A stretch of DNA of 64,000 bases from Luteolibacter luteus (GTDB lineage: Bacteria > Verrucomicrobiota > Verrucomicrobiia > Verrucomicrobiales > Akkermansiaceae), in contig NZ_CP051774.1 in the NCBI RefSeq assembly GCF_012913485.1, forward strand, positions 62,001-126,000, read 5' to 3'. Positions 1 to 8,768 of the stretch are shown one piece after another. Under the pieces are notes generated by a model. The model was not told the DNA's origin. It saw only the letters and a program-made list of their open reading frames with translations, and did no database searches. Position numbers and translations under genes: made by a program. Position 1 is the first letter of the stretch. Each line of letters starts with the position of its first letter.

Positions 1-381
1 GGCGGCGGCGTGACCGGCAACTATGAGGAGCAGATCGCCCGCAGCCGGCTCGGTGTCTTCGCCACCGGCTTCCACTATGGATGCCGTAGCATCGTCACCC
101 TGGCATGGCTGCTGGGAGTGCGGACCTTCTCCGATCCGCTTTCCTTCGAGAGCATCTACGATTTCGACGAACTCGGCGGCCTGAGCATCCACCGCAGCGG
201 CGACTGGAGCGAACTGGCCCAAGAGTTGGAAACCGCGCGCAACGAAGCGCCCTCCGCACGACTCGAACGGCAAGCCACCTTCGACCGCATCGCCTCGCCG
301 GAGCGCGCGGCCCGCTGGATCCTGGAGGAAACCCTGGCCGGGACCGTGTCCGGGCGGTCCGCCCATGCTGCCGCCCGCTGA
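1..381 (+). CDS. C-terminal end of an unidentified protein, possibly a glycosyltransferase (5' truncated)
   Basis: The reading frame is open from base 1, so the gene starts before the window and only about 126 C-terminal residues are visible. The segment has an S-R-L-G-V-F-A-T-G-F-H-Y-G-C-R stretch and an S-D-P-L-S-F-E-S motif. This resembles the nucleotide-binding side of some GT-B enzymes, but it is too short to assign. The stop lies 39 bases before the next gene, on the same strand, so it is probably the upstream part of the same polysaccharide operon. The glycosyltransferase idea rests mainly on context. Confidence 0.5.
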   Translation, partial: GGGVTGNYEEQIARSRLGVFATGFHYGCRSIVTLAWLLGVRTFSDPLSFESIYDFDELGGLSIHRSGDWSELAQELETARNEAPSARLERQATFDRIASPERAARWILEETLAGTVSGRSAHAAAR

Positions 382-420
382 TCAATCAAGCTTCTGCCGT
401 CTTCCTCTTTTCCGCTGTTT

Positions 421-1356
421 ATGAAGCCCCTGCTAAGTTCACTCAAGACCACCCTGTATCGTCGTCCGAAGGACGAGATCCAGCGTATGCTGCGCTGGGG
501 ACCGCGCGCCTATCTCCTGTGCGACCAGTGGGCAAAGCAGATGGAGGACTCGGTCTCCCTCCTGACACCGCAGGACGAAGCGGGAAAAACCGGCAAGGAA
601 GTCGAGATCTGGTTCCTCACTGGCCGGAACCACTGGTATCAAACCGCCTTCTGCGCGTGGACGCTTGCCAAGCATTCCAGACATCGGATCCGTCCCGTGA
701 TCCTCGATGATGGCACGCTTGAGGACAGCCAGATCTCCCAGATCCGACGGATCTTCCCGCAGACCGTGGTTCATCGGAAGACGGATTGCGATGCGAGGGT
801 CGATGCCTTGCTGCCCAGGGAGGAATTCCCGAACATCCGCAGGTGGCGGGATCGCCAGTTGCTTTTCCGCAAGCTCACCGACATCCACGCGGGCTCGAGC
901 GAGTGGAGGCTGTTCCTTGATTCCGACATGCTGTTCTTCGCTCCTCCGGTGGCGATCGACGATTATCTCGACAATCCCTCCGGCTGTATCGTTCAGGCAG
1001 ACTGCTGGGAATCCTATGGATACTCCCGGACCCTGGTGGAGTCCCTGTGCGGCCACACCCTGCCAAAGGCGGCGAACATCGGGATCTTCTCGCTGAACGG
1101 AGATTCCATCCCGTGGAAAGAGGTGGACGGCTGGCTTGCCAAAATGGAAGAGGCGGAGGGGACGAGATACAATGTCACCCAATGTACGTCCGCGATGCTG
1201 ATGAGCGGCCTCGATTACCAGATCCTGGACAAGGAAGACTACAAGGTCCATCCGGTCCGCCCGGGTCCGTCCCATACTCCCCGCATCCTGGAACACTACG
1301 TTTCCGACAGCAAACCGTGGTATCTCGGAAAAGCTTGGCGAACCACACTCTCCTGA
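421..1356 (+). CDS. Glycosyltransferase with DxD motif (GT-A fold)
   Basis: A 311-residue protein starting at ATG 421. Residues 62-69 (EIWFLTGR) begin a Rossmann-like nucleotide-sugar domain. The LFLDSDM sequence holds Asp167-x-Asp169, the metal/nucleotide-sugar binding DxD of GT-A transferases. No signal peptide or membrane segment is evident, so it probably acts at the cytoplasmic face on a lipid-linked glycan. It sits in a run of same-strand sugar transferases. Sugar donor and acceptor cannot be read from the sequence. The fold is well supported; a GT8-like or GT2-like family placement is not settled. Confidence 0.75.
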   Translation: MKPLLSSLKTTLYRRPKDEIQRMLRWGPRAYLLCDQWAKQMEDSVSLLTPQDEAGKTGKEVEIWFLTGRNHWYQTAFCAWTLAKHSRHRIRPVILDDGTLEDSQISQIRRIFPQTVVHRKTDCDARVDALLPREEFPNIRRWRDRQLLFRKLTDIHAGSSEWRLFLDSDMLFFAPPVAIDDYLDNPSGCIVQADCWESYGYSRTLVESLCGHTLPKAANIGIFSLNGDSIPWKEVDGWLAKMEEAEGTRYNVTQCTSAMLMSGLDYQILDKEDYKVHPVRPGPSHTPRILEHYVSDSKPWYLGKAWRTTLS

Positions 1357-1404
1357 CGCGGGCTTCCCGCGACTCTCACGATACCCCCTCTCTCTCGATT
1401 TGCC

Positions 1405-2325
1405 ATGATCACCGTAGTCATCCCGACCCATAATCCCAAGAGCGCGTTCCTGGAGCGGACTCTTGAAGCTCTGCGCGGGCAAACCATGCCGCCGGAGAAA
1501 TGGGAGCTGCTGATTATCGACAACGCCAGCTCGACTCCCGTGGACTCTGCGCTGGTAGCCTGGCACCCTGCCGCACGGATCGTGCGGGAGATGGAGCTGG
1601 GTCTGACCCATGCACGGCTCCGCGCGATCCGTGAAGCACGGGGTGCGCTGATGGTCTGGGTGGACGATGACAACGTGCTGGATGCCAGCTACCTCGAAAG
1701 AGCGGCAGCAGCCTTCGAGAAATCCCCGCGTCTGGGCGCTGCCGGAGGACGCTCTATCCCCGAATACCAGGAGCCTCCGCCGAAGTGGTTCCGCCTCGGT
1801 CTCGCGCCCTGCGGTTGCAGGGACCTGGGCCCGGAAGCGCGGGTCGCCACCTGGGATGCAGCCAAGCCGGAGTATCCGGCCTGTGCCCCGATCGGTGCCG
1901 GGATGGTCATCCGCAAGGAAGCAATGGTCCCGTGGGCGGAGGCGGTCGTGGCCGATCCACGGCGCCAGGCTCTGGGCCGCAAGGGCAAGTCGCTGACCTC
2001 CGGCGAAGACAACGACATCAATCTCACCGTACTGCGGGGAGGCTGGGACTTGGGCTACCTTCCGGAGCTCAGCCTTACCCATCTGATCCCGGGCACCCGG
2101 CTGACCCTCGACTACGTCACGCGTATCGCCCGGGTGAGTTACCGGGATTTCGTCCGCGTGCTGGACATCCACGGCATCCGCCCATGGCCCCGGATCAGCC
2201 GCCTCACCATTCCCGTGCGAAGCTTCCGGGCCTGGCTCGCCTGCAAGGGCTGGCGCGGACCGGTAGAGAGGATCCGCTGGCAATCGGCGGTGGGGCAATT
2301 CGAGGGGCGCGCCCAGCTGGAGTAG
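1405..2325 (+). CDS. Family 2 glycosyltransferase
   Basis: A 306-residue GT2 enzyme from ATG 1405. The N terminus MITVVIPTHNP is the classic GT2 opening. IIDNASS near residue 38 is the nucleotide-contacting strand, and VWVDDDN near residue 90 is the DxD metal site. There are no transmembrane helices. The C-terminal third is Arg/Trp-rich, as in many membrane-associated GT2 proteins. It most likely adds one sugar to the lipid-linked repeat unit of the exopolysaccharide made by this locus. It lies 48 bases after the previous transferase and 45 bases before an acyltransferase gene. Substrate unknown. Confidence 0.87.
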   Translation: MITVVIPTHNPKSAFLERTLEALRGQTMPPEKWELLIIDNASSTPVDSALVAWHPAARIVREMELGLTHARLRAIREARGALMVWVDDDNVLDASYLERAAAAFEKSPRLGAAGGRSIPEYQEPPPKWFRLGLAPCGCRDLGPEARVATWDAAKPEYPACAPIGAGMVIRKEAMVPWAEAVVADPRRQALGRKGKSLTSGEDNDINLTVLRGGWDLGYLPELSLTHLIPGTRLTLDYVTRIARVSYRDFVRVLDIHGIRPWPRISRLTIPVRSFRAWLACKGWRGPVERIRWQSAVGQFEGRAQLE

Positions 2326-2370
2326 ACCTCCTGATCCACCGGCACCTTCAGAAATCCACCCGCGAGAATC

Positions 2371-3504
2371 ATGGGGCTTCTAAGAATCACCCTGGCCATT
2401 GCCGTCGTCCTGGCCCATCTGCAACTCGGGAGATCCTACATGATTTCCGGAGGACAGTCGGTGAAGGTGTTCTTCATGATCAGCGGATTCTACATGGCGA
2501 TGATCCTGAAACAGAAGTACGGGTTCCATCGCAGAGGACTCTCCGACTTCGCCAAAAACCGCTTCCTGCGCCTTTACCCGCTCTACCTCTTCATCTTCGC
2601 CGCGAGCATCATGTGGTACCAGATCTGCGTGGTGGCCACCGCAGGCGCAACGCCAGAACCGCTTCTCCTCGAGTTCAGCAAGGCGGTGCCGGTCCTGAAC
2701 TCGGCGTGGGTATGGCTGGTGAATCTCGGGCTGGTCGGCACGGACATCCCGAGTCTCGCCCACTGGAATCCCCAGGAAGGCCTGCTCTGGTTCACCGAGC
2801 TAGCGCATGCGGAAGCCGATGGGATCGCCTGGATGGGTTCCGCGGTCTTGGTGGGACAATCATGGTCGATCGGTGCGGAGATCTGGTTCTACATCGTTTC
2901 ACCCTTGTTCGTCTTCCTGCCACGCCTCTGGCTCAAGATCGCCGTCTGGGCCGCCTTGGGCTATCTGACCTTCCACATGCAGGAAAACCATCCCCGCGTT
3001 TCCCATTTCTTCTGGCCCGGGCTCTTCAGCTATTTTGCCACCGGTGCCTTGCTCTTCGAAGTCTACTTGGCCTTGAGCTTGGGAGAACGTTCTGCACGAT
3101 GGGGCACCGCGGTGCGATCCCTGATCCACGCCTCCCCGCTCATCTGGGTTCTCGCCCTTCCCCTCGCCGGCGTCTCGCTGCCAAGCTGGGGAGAATATCT
3201 GGTCGCCGCGCTGACGATCCCCTTTCTCTTTGCCGCCACGCAGAGGAACCGCGTGGACCGGGCCGTGGGAGAGCTTTCCTACGGGATCTATCTGAACCAC
3301 ATGCTGGTGATCTCGGTCGCCGCGGTGCTCTTCAAGAAGGCGGACCTGCCGGACTTCTCCTTTGTCCCCTTCGTGGTCGTGGCCAGCCTCGTCTTCGCTT
3401 GGGCTACCTACCGGCTCATCGAAAAGCCGATCGAGCGGCTTCGCAGCCGAATCGCGGCCAAGGCCACCAAGCCTGCGATTCAGGGATCCCTCGGAAGCAT
3501 CTAG
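2371..3504 (+). CDS. Acyltransferase 3 family integral membrane protein
   Basis: A 377-residue polytopic protein with about ten hydrophobic helices. The first helix carries the conserved His of the acyltransferase-3 (OafA/NodX) family (VVLAHLQ, His16), followed by FFMISGFYMAM, the family's F-x-x-S-G-F/Y motif. Family members move acetyl or other acyl groups across the membrane onto surface polysaccharide. Placement between GT2 genes fits O-acylation of the exopolysaccharide. The coding end is followed within 32 bases by the next transferase start. Acyl donor and acceptor sugar are unknown. Confidence 0.88.
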   Translation: MGLLRITLAIAVVLAHLQLGRSYMISGGQSVKVFFMISGFYMAMILKQKYGFHRRGLSDFAKNRFLRLYPLYLFIFAASIMWYQICVVATAGATPEPLLLEFSKAVPVLNSAWVWLVNLGLVGTDIPSLAHWNPQEGLLWFTELAHAEADGIAWMGSAVLVGQSWSIGAEIWFYIVSPLFVFLPRLWLKIAVWAALGYLTFHMQENHPRVSHFFWPGLFSYFATGALLFEVYLALSLGERSARWGTAVRSLIHASPLIWVLALPLAGVSLPSWGEYLVAALTIPFLFAATQRNRVDRAVGELSYGIYLNHMLVISVAAVLFKKADLPDFSFVPFVVVASLVFAWATYRLIEKPIERLRSRIAAKATKPAIQGSLGSI

Positions 3505-3535
3505 CCGCGAGCCCCCACCCCGCGTCTTCCCACTC

Positions 3536-4492
3536 ATGACCAAGGTCTCCATCTGCATCCCCTGCCACAATGCTGCGGCTTATGTCGCGGCAGCGCTGGA
3601 TTCGGTGCTGGCACAGACTTGGCCCAGCATCGAGATCATCGTGGTCAATGACGGCTCGACCGATGACAGCGCGGCAATCCTCGACCGCTATCTGCCAAAG
3701 GGGGTCCGCGTGATTCATGAGCGCATGGGCAGCGCTGCGAAGGCGCGCAACCGGGCAGCCGCGGAGGCGACCGGAGATTTCATCAAGTTCTTCGATGCCG
3801 ATGACCTCCTCTCACCGGCTCACATCGAACTGCAAATGAAGCGTCTCGCCGGACGATGCGATGCCATCGCCGTCTCGGAATGGGGCCGCTTTTACGATGA
3901 CGATCCGTCGACCTTCCGCCCGAATCCCCAAAGCGTGTGGCGCGACATGGAAGGGACCGAGTGGCTGGTCGAGGCACTCCATGATGCACGTCCGATGATG
4001 CAGCCCGGGATGTTCCTGATTCCACGCGCGATCCTTGAAGCAAGCGGTGGCTGGGATGAGGAACTCTCCCTGATCGATGACTTCGAGTTCTTCAGCCGCA
4101 CCTTGAGCCACGCCAAGGAATCCCTCTTCACTCCCGGTGCTGTCCTCTACTACCGCTCCGGCATCAGTGGCAGCCTGAGCGGCCGGAAGAGCCGCAAGGC
4201 CGTGGAGAGCGCTTACCACTCCCTGCTCCGCGGCACCGGACATCTGCTGTCCCGGCGCAGCGACAAGGCGGCACGTCTCTCCTGCGCGAATGTCCTGCAA
4301 GACTTCATCTACACCTACTATCCGGAGCACGCGGATCTGAGGGCCACCCTCCAGGACCGCATCGCGGAACTCGGTGGGAGCAATCTTTCACCCGACGGCC
4401 CGCCCCGCTTCCAACAGCTGAGAAAGCTTGTGGGCTGGCGTCTCGCGCGGAGAGTGCAACTGGTCCGCGACCGGCAGCGTGTGGCTCCCTAG
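3536..4492 (+). CDS. Family 2 glycosyltransferase
   Basis: A 318-residue GT2 enzyme. An in-frame extension reaches upstream, but ATG 3536 puts the canonical VSICIPCHNAA strand at residues 4-14 and avoids overlapping the acyltransferase gene. VVNDGSTDDS and FFDADD (the DxD metal site) follow at the expected spacing. Length and motif order fit single-domain GT2 enzymes such as rhamnosyl- or glucosyltransferases. No membrane anchor is visible. It belongs to the polysaccharide operon; substrate not predictable. Confidence 0.88.
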   Translation: MTKVSICIPCHNAAAYVAAALDSVLAQTWPSIEIIVVNDGSTDDSAAILDRYLPKGVRVIHERMGSAAKARNRAAAEATGDFIKFFDADDLLSPAHIELQMKRLAGRCDAIAVSEWGRFYDDDPSTFRPNPQSVWRDMEGTEWLVEALHDARPMMQPGMFLIPRAILEASGGWDEELSLIDDFEFFSRTLSHAKESLFTPGAVLYYRSGISGSLSGRKSRKAVESAYHSLLRGTGHLLSRRSDKAARLSCANVLQDFIYTYYPEHADLRATLQDRIAELGGSNLSPDGPPRFQQLRKLVGWRLARRVQLVRDRQRVAP

Positions 4493-4526
4493 TCATTTTC
4501 TTTTTTTCTCCTCTCCAATCTTACCC

Positions 4527-5774
4527 ATGATCTCCATCGCCCATCTTATCCCCGCACCCTTCACCCAGCAGGTCGCACGCGCCCTGGATGAAGCCGGCTT
4601 GCTGGATACCTTCTATTGCACGCTGGTGGACCAGCCGGAGAAAAGCTGGCAGCGCGTGGCAAAGGCGGGCTCCCGGCTTGTCCGGTTCGATCTCGAGACC
4701 AACCTGAAGCGGCGTGCCGTCACGGAGATCGATCGCGGAAAGGTGGAAACCTATCCCTTCCGCGAGGCCTTCCGGATGTTCGCGACCAAGATCAACAAGG
4801 ATCCGGTGGTGGGAGATCGCATCTTCCATTGGGCCCGCGATGGCTTCGACCACTGGGTCGCCGGACGCCTCAATGGATCAAAGGTACTCTATGGATACGA
4901 GTATGGCTCGCGCGCGATGTTTGAAGCCGCCAAGCGCCAGGGCATCCGCACCGCCTATGACCTGCCCTCGCCGGAGCACCAGTTCGTGGAGAACCTGCTG
5001 GCTCCCGAGTTCGAGCGTTTCCCGGAACTTGCCACGCCCTACCGCCAGCTGACGGTGGAGCGCCATGCCGAACGCACCGAGCGCCGCCGCCAGGAGTGGG
5101 AGCTCTCCGACCTGATCGTGGCGAACTCGAACTTCACCGCGGATTCCTGGAAGGCCGCCGGTTGGTCGGAGAAGACGGTGGCCGTGGTCCCCTATGGTGC
5201 GCCACCCGTCACCCATCCCTGTGAGGAGGCACCAGCCAAGGATGTGCTGCGCTTCCTGTGGGCCGGCACCTTCTCGATCCGCAAGGGTGCCCACTACCTC
5301 ATCGACGCCATTCGCTCGATGCCGGCAGCCGAGGCAAAGGGCTTCACCCTGGATGTCTACGGGGCGGTGACTTTGCCCGAGGCCTTGCTGAAGAACCTGC
5401 CGCCGCAGATCCGTTTCATGGGGAGCGTGCCCCGCAGCGTGCTTTTCGAGAAGATGCGCGAGGGCGACCTGCTGGTTTTCCCGACGCTCTGCGATGGCTT
5501 CGGCCTGGTGGTGAACGAGGCCCTCGCCCAAGGCATGCCCGTGCTCACCACACCTCGTGCCGGTGCCGCCGATCTGATCCGCGAGGATGAGAACGGCTGG
5601 CTGATCCCCCCGGCGGATGCTGCGGCGCTCGCGGCCGGACTCACACGGGTCATCCAGGAACAGAAGCGGCTCCCCGGAATGCGGCTCAAGGCGCAGGCAA
5701 CCGCACGCGACTGGCAGTGGTCCGACTACCGCAGGGAGATCGCCAAGGCGGTCGGTGCCCTGATCGGGAAATAA
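4527..5774 (+). CDS. Family 4 (GT-B) glycosyltransferase
   Basis: A 415-residue GT4-type transferase. ATG 4527 is chosen because MISIAHLIPAPFTQQV is the natural first beta strand; an in-frame upstream extension would run into the preceding gene. The C-terminal donor domain shows RFLWAGTFSIRKGAHYL and later FGLVVNEALAQGMPVLTT, the E-x7-E-like donor site of GT4 enzymes. It is a cytoplasmic enzyme of the polysaccharide operon, 34 bases downstream of a GT2 gene and 15 bases before another GT4 gene. Sugar specificity unknown. Confidence 0.87.
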   Translation: MISIAHLIPAPFTQQVARALDEAGLLDTFYCTLVDQPEKSWQRVAKAGSRLVRFDLETNLKRRAVTEIDRGKVETYPFREAFRMFATKINKDPVVGDRIFHWARDGFDHWVAGRLNGSKVLYGYEYGSRAMFEAAKRQGIRTAYDLPSPEHQFVENLLAPEFERFPELATPYRQLTVERHAERTERRRQEWELSDLIVANSNFTADSWKAAGWSEKTVAVVPYGAPPVTHPCEEAPAKDVLRFLWAGTFSIRKGAHYLIDAIRSMPAAEAKGFTLDVYGAVTLPEALLKNLPPQIRFMGSVPRSVLFEKMREGDLLVFPTLCDGFGLVVNEALAQGMPVLTTPRAGAADLIREDENGWLIPPADAAALAAGLTRVIQEQKRLPGMRLKAQATARDWQWSDYRREIAKAVGALIGK

Positions 5775-5789
5775 GCAGACTCGCTCGAC

Positions 5790-7010
5790 GTGGAGAAGCT
5801 TTCCATCTGCCTCGTAAGTCCCGGTCATCTGGGATCGAACCCGCGACTCGTCAAGGAGGCGGATGCCCTTGTCGAGGCAGGGCATCGCGTCCACGTGATC
5901 TATGGCGAGACCTATGCGCCAGCGATCGCGCGCGATGCGGATGTGCTCGCCAAGGCGAAGTGGAGCTCGCAGAAAGTTTCGCTCTTCACGGATCGCGGCC
6001 GCGGCTTTCGCTGGCGTGCCGGGCAGAAGCTCGCCCTCTCGCTTTTCAAGAAGGGAGCCGCTGCCACGGAGGTCCTCTGCCGTGCCTCGCATCCACTTTT
6101 CCCCGGACTGCGCAGTGCCGCACTGCGCCACAAGGCGGACCTCTACGTGGGACATTGCCTCCCTGCCCTGCCGGTCGTGGTCGCTGCCGCGGCGCGCCAC
6201 GGCAGCCGCTGTGCCTTCGATGCGGAGGACTTCCACTCCGGTGAAAGCGAAGCAAACGGCGAGGGAGCGGTGAGCAACCGGCTCGCGCGAAAGATCGAAA
6301 CGAAGTTCCTGGCAAAGTGCGATCACCTCAGCGCGGCATCCCCGCTGATCGCAAAGGCCTACGAGGATAACTACGGTGTGAAGCCGGTGACGCTGCTGAA
6401 TGTCTTCCCGCTCGAAGAGGCAGGCATCCCTGAAGCGGCTCCTGCACAGGCTTCCTTCTATTGGTTCTCGCAGACCGTCGGTGCGGGCCGCGGCTTGGAA
6501 GAAATCATCGCCATCTTGGGCAAGCTCGCGCGTCCCGTCCGGCTCGACCTGCGCGGCCATGTTTCCGCGGATTACCGTGCCACGCTGGAAACCCTCGCGG
6601 CCGGCAGCCAGGTCGAGGTCCGCTTGCTGCCGCCGGATGCCCCCGCGACCATGGCCGTCCACGCCACCGGCTACACCGCTGGCCTCGCCTTGGAAAAGCG
6701 CCAGCCGCTAAACCGGGACATCTGCCTCACCAACAAGGCATTCACATTTCTCCTCGCGGGCATCCCGGTGGTCCTGAGCAAGACGCTCGCCCAGGAAGCA
6801 CTCGCCGCGGATCTCGGCGACGCCGCCGTGCTCATCGATCTAACAAAGCCGGCCGAGTCTGCCGCTGCTCTTGCGGCATGGCTCGATTCCTCCGCCCGGC
6901 AAACAGCAGGCCGGGAACATGCGATCCAACTCGGCCGCGAACGATTCAACTGGGACATCGAGAAACAAAAACTGTTAGAACTCATTGACCAAATCCCCTC
7001 AGTGAAATGA
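5790..7010 (+). CDS. GT-B glycosyltransferase
   Basis: A 406-residue protein starting at GTG 5790; the N terminus (KLSICLVSPGHLGSNPRLVKE) is a typical GT-B first strand with acceptor loop. The C-terminal half has a weaker GT4 donor motif, with the FLLAGIPVVLSKT segment in place of the usual G-x-P-V. The stop codon overlaps the ATG of the following FkbM gene by four bases (ATGA), which indicates translational coupling. It is part of the polysaccharide operon; substrate unknown. Confidence 0.8.
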   Translation: MEKLSICLVSPGHLGSNPRLVKEADALVEAGHRVHVIYGETYAPAIARDADVLAKAKWSSQKVSLFTDRGRGFRWRAGQKLALSLFKKGAAATEVLCRASHPLFPGLRSAALRHKADLYVGHCLPALPVVVAAAARHGSRCAFDAEDFHSGESEANGEGAVSNRLARKIETKFLAKCDHLSAASPLIAKAYEDNYGVKPVTLLNVFPLEEAGIPEAAPAQASFYWFSQTVGAGRGLEEIIAILGKLARPVRLDLRGHVSADYRATLETLAAGSQVEVRLLPPDAPATMAVHATGYTAGLALEKRQPLNRDICLTNKAFTFLLAGIPVVLSKTLAQEALAADLGDAAVLIDLTKPAESAAALAAWLDSSARQTAGREHAIQLGRERFNWDIEKQKLLELIDQIPSVK

Positions 7011-7714
7011 ATCTATCCTCCTCCCTCAAACGACTCATTCCTCACGAAACCCGGCAGCAATGGAAGCGCCGGATATTTGCTGTCCAAGACGTGCCTGCAC
7101 GCATGGAGAATCTGAAACGCGCGGGTTTCTCACCGCGAGGAATCATCGACGGCGGTGCCTTCCGCGGTGAATGGTCCAAATCTGCTTGGGACGTGTGGCC
7201 CGTACCGACGCTCCTGGTGGAACCCCAAGCCAGCGAGCAGCAGCTCCTTGAAGCTGTCGCCAAATCCGTCCCCGGCTCCGAACCCGTCGAATGCGCGCTC
7301 GGGGATCGGGATGGAGAAATCCGCTTCGTGAATGAAGCCACCAACTCGAGAATCGTGGACTCGGATGAAGGCGTGCCGGTCAGCCTCCGGCGCCTCGACT
7401 CGCTGCTTGCCGACCGCCCCGGCTTTCATCCCGATTTCGTCAAACTGGATCTCCAGGGAAACGAGCTGAGTGCCTTGGATGGCGCCGGCGAGACGATCCG
7501 GAAATTCGAAGTGCTGCTTTTGGAAGTGTCCGTCATCCGCATCGGTCCCGTACCGGTCTTTCATGAGGTGGATCTCTACATGTCCGAAAAGGGCTTCACA
7601 CTTTACGACCTGGTGCCCCAGTATTACCGCCCGCGGGACGGAGCACTCTGGCAGGTAGACGTGTTCTATGTGCGGAATGATTCGAAGCTCCTCGAATCCA
7701 CTTCTTGGGATTGA
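7007..7714 (+). CDS. FkbM-family SAM-dependent methyltransferase
   Basis: A 235-residue FkbM-type methyltransferase. IIDGGAFRGEWS is the SAM-binding motif I (D-x-G-A-x-x-G). RRLDSLL and DFVKLDLQGNELSALDGA form the FkbM signature (LK-D-x-Q-G-x-E). The family O-methylates sugar hydroxyls or related groups in exopolysaccharides and macrolides. The start overlaps the upstream glycosyltransferase stop (ATGA), and the stop lies two bases before the next GT4 start. Its likely role is to methylate a sugar of the polymer. Confidence 0.88.
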   Translation: MNLSSSLKRLIPHETRQQWKRRIFAVQDVPARMENLKRAGFSPRGIIDGGAFRGEWSKSAWDVWPVPTLLVEPQASEQQLLEAVAKSVPGSEPVECALGDRDGEIRFVNEATNSRIVDSDEGVPVSLRRLDSLLADRPGFHPDFVKLDLQGNELSALDGAGETIRKFEVLLLEVSVIRIGPVPVFHEVDLYMSEKGFTLYDLVPQYYRPRDGALWQVDVFYVRNDSKLLESTSWD

Positions 7715-7716
7715 TC

Positions 7717-8757
7717 ATGCGTATCCTCCTTACTGCCGATGCCGAGCTGCCGGTGCCGCCGAAATTGTATGGCGGCATCGAGCGGGTCATCGCCTCGCTC
7801 GTCGAAGAATTCCGTGGCCGCGGCCATGAAGTCGGGCTCGTCGCCCATCGTGATTCCACGGTCGATGCCGATTTCTTCCAAGCCTGGCCCGGCCTGACCA
7901 GCACCACCCGCGGTGATTCCTTCCGGAACGCGCTGGCGCTCCATCAGGCCGTGGCGAAGTTCAAGCCGGACCTGCTTCACAGCTTCTCCCGCCTGCTATG
8001 GCTGATGCCGCTGGCGGCGGGCGCGCAGCGCTTCCCGATGGTGATGTCCTATCAGCGCGAGCCCACTGGCAGGACCGTCGAGCTTTCCCGCAGGCTGCAT
8101 GGCAAGCGCCTCCACTTCAGCGCCTGCAGCGAGCAACTCGGCGAGAAAGGACGCCAGCGCGGCGGCGGTTCCTGGACTGCCATCCCGAATTTCATCGATC
8201 CCGAACGCTTGGATTTCGTAAGCGCCGTGCCTGCGGATGCACCGCTGGTTTTCCTCAGCCGCTTGGAACCGATCAAGGGCGCGCACAATGCCATCGCCAT
8301 CGCGAAGGCCAGCGGTCGCCGTCTGCTCATCGCGGGGAACCGCGTGGAGAGCGGCAGCGCGGAAGGCTACTGGGACCGGGAGATCGCACCTCATCTCGGC
8401 AAGGATGGCATCGAGTATGTCGGGACCGTGGATGACGCGCAGAAGAACGAGCTGCTCGGCAAGGCTGCCGCAATGGTCGTGCCGATCGAGTGGGACGAAC
8501 CCTTCGGCATCGTCTTCGCGGAATCGCTCGCCTGCGGCACCCCGGTCATTTCCACGCCGCGCGGCGCGGTGCCGGAAATCGTGAAGCATGGCGTGCATGG
8601 CTTCCACATCGGGAATGTCGAGGAAGGCGTCGCCGCCGTCCGGAGACTGGGCGAGATCGATCGCCTGAAGTGCCGCCAGCAAGTGGAGGCCCACTTCACC
8701 CAGGCGAAGGTGGCGGACCGCTACCTGGAACTTTACCGCCAGGCCATCCAGGCTTGA
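7717..8757 (+). CDS. Family 4 glycosyltransferase
   Basis: A 346-residue GT4 enzyme. ATG 7717 (MRILLTADAELPVPPKLYGG) is preferred over the in-frame TTG four codons upstream because it gives the standard N-terminal strand and avoids overlap. YGGIERV is typical of GT4 acceptor-domain starts. FGIVFAESLACGTPVISTPR contains the donor-site E-x7-E and G-x-P-V elements. The protein is cytoplasmic. It continues the polysaccharide operon, with twelve bases to the next gene. Specificity unknown. Confidence 0.89.
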   Translation: MRILLTADAELPVPPKLYGGIERVIASLVEEFRGRGHEVGLVAHRDSTVDADFFQAWPGLTSTTRGDSFRNALALHQAVAKFKPDLLHSFSRLLWLMPLAAGAQRFPMVMSYQREPTGRTVELSRRLHGKRLHFSACSEQLGEKGRQRGGGSWTAIPNFIDPERLDFVSAVPADAPLVFLSRLEPIKGAHNAIAIAKASGRRLLIAGNRVESGSAEGYWDREIAPHLGKDGIEYVGTVDDAQKNELLGKAAAMVVPIEWDEPFGIVFAESLACGTPVISTPRGAVPEIVKHGVHGFHIGNVEEGVAAVRRLGEIDRLKCRQQVEAHFTQAKVADRYLELYRQAIQA

Positions 8758-8768
8758 TCCGTTTCCCG

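Noticed and set aside
439..2298. Long minus-strand frame across the first glycosyltransferases
   Set aside because: Antisense to two motif-supported GT genes; composition is typical shadow sequence.
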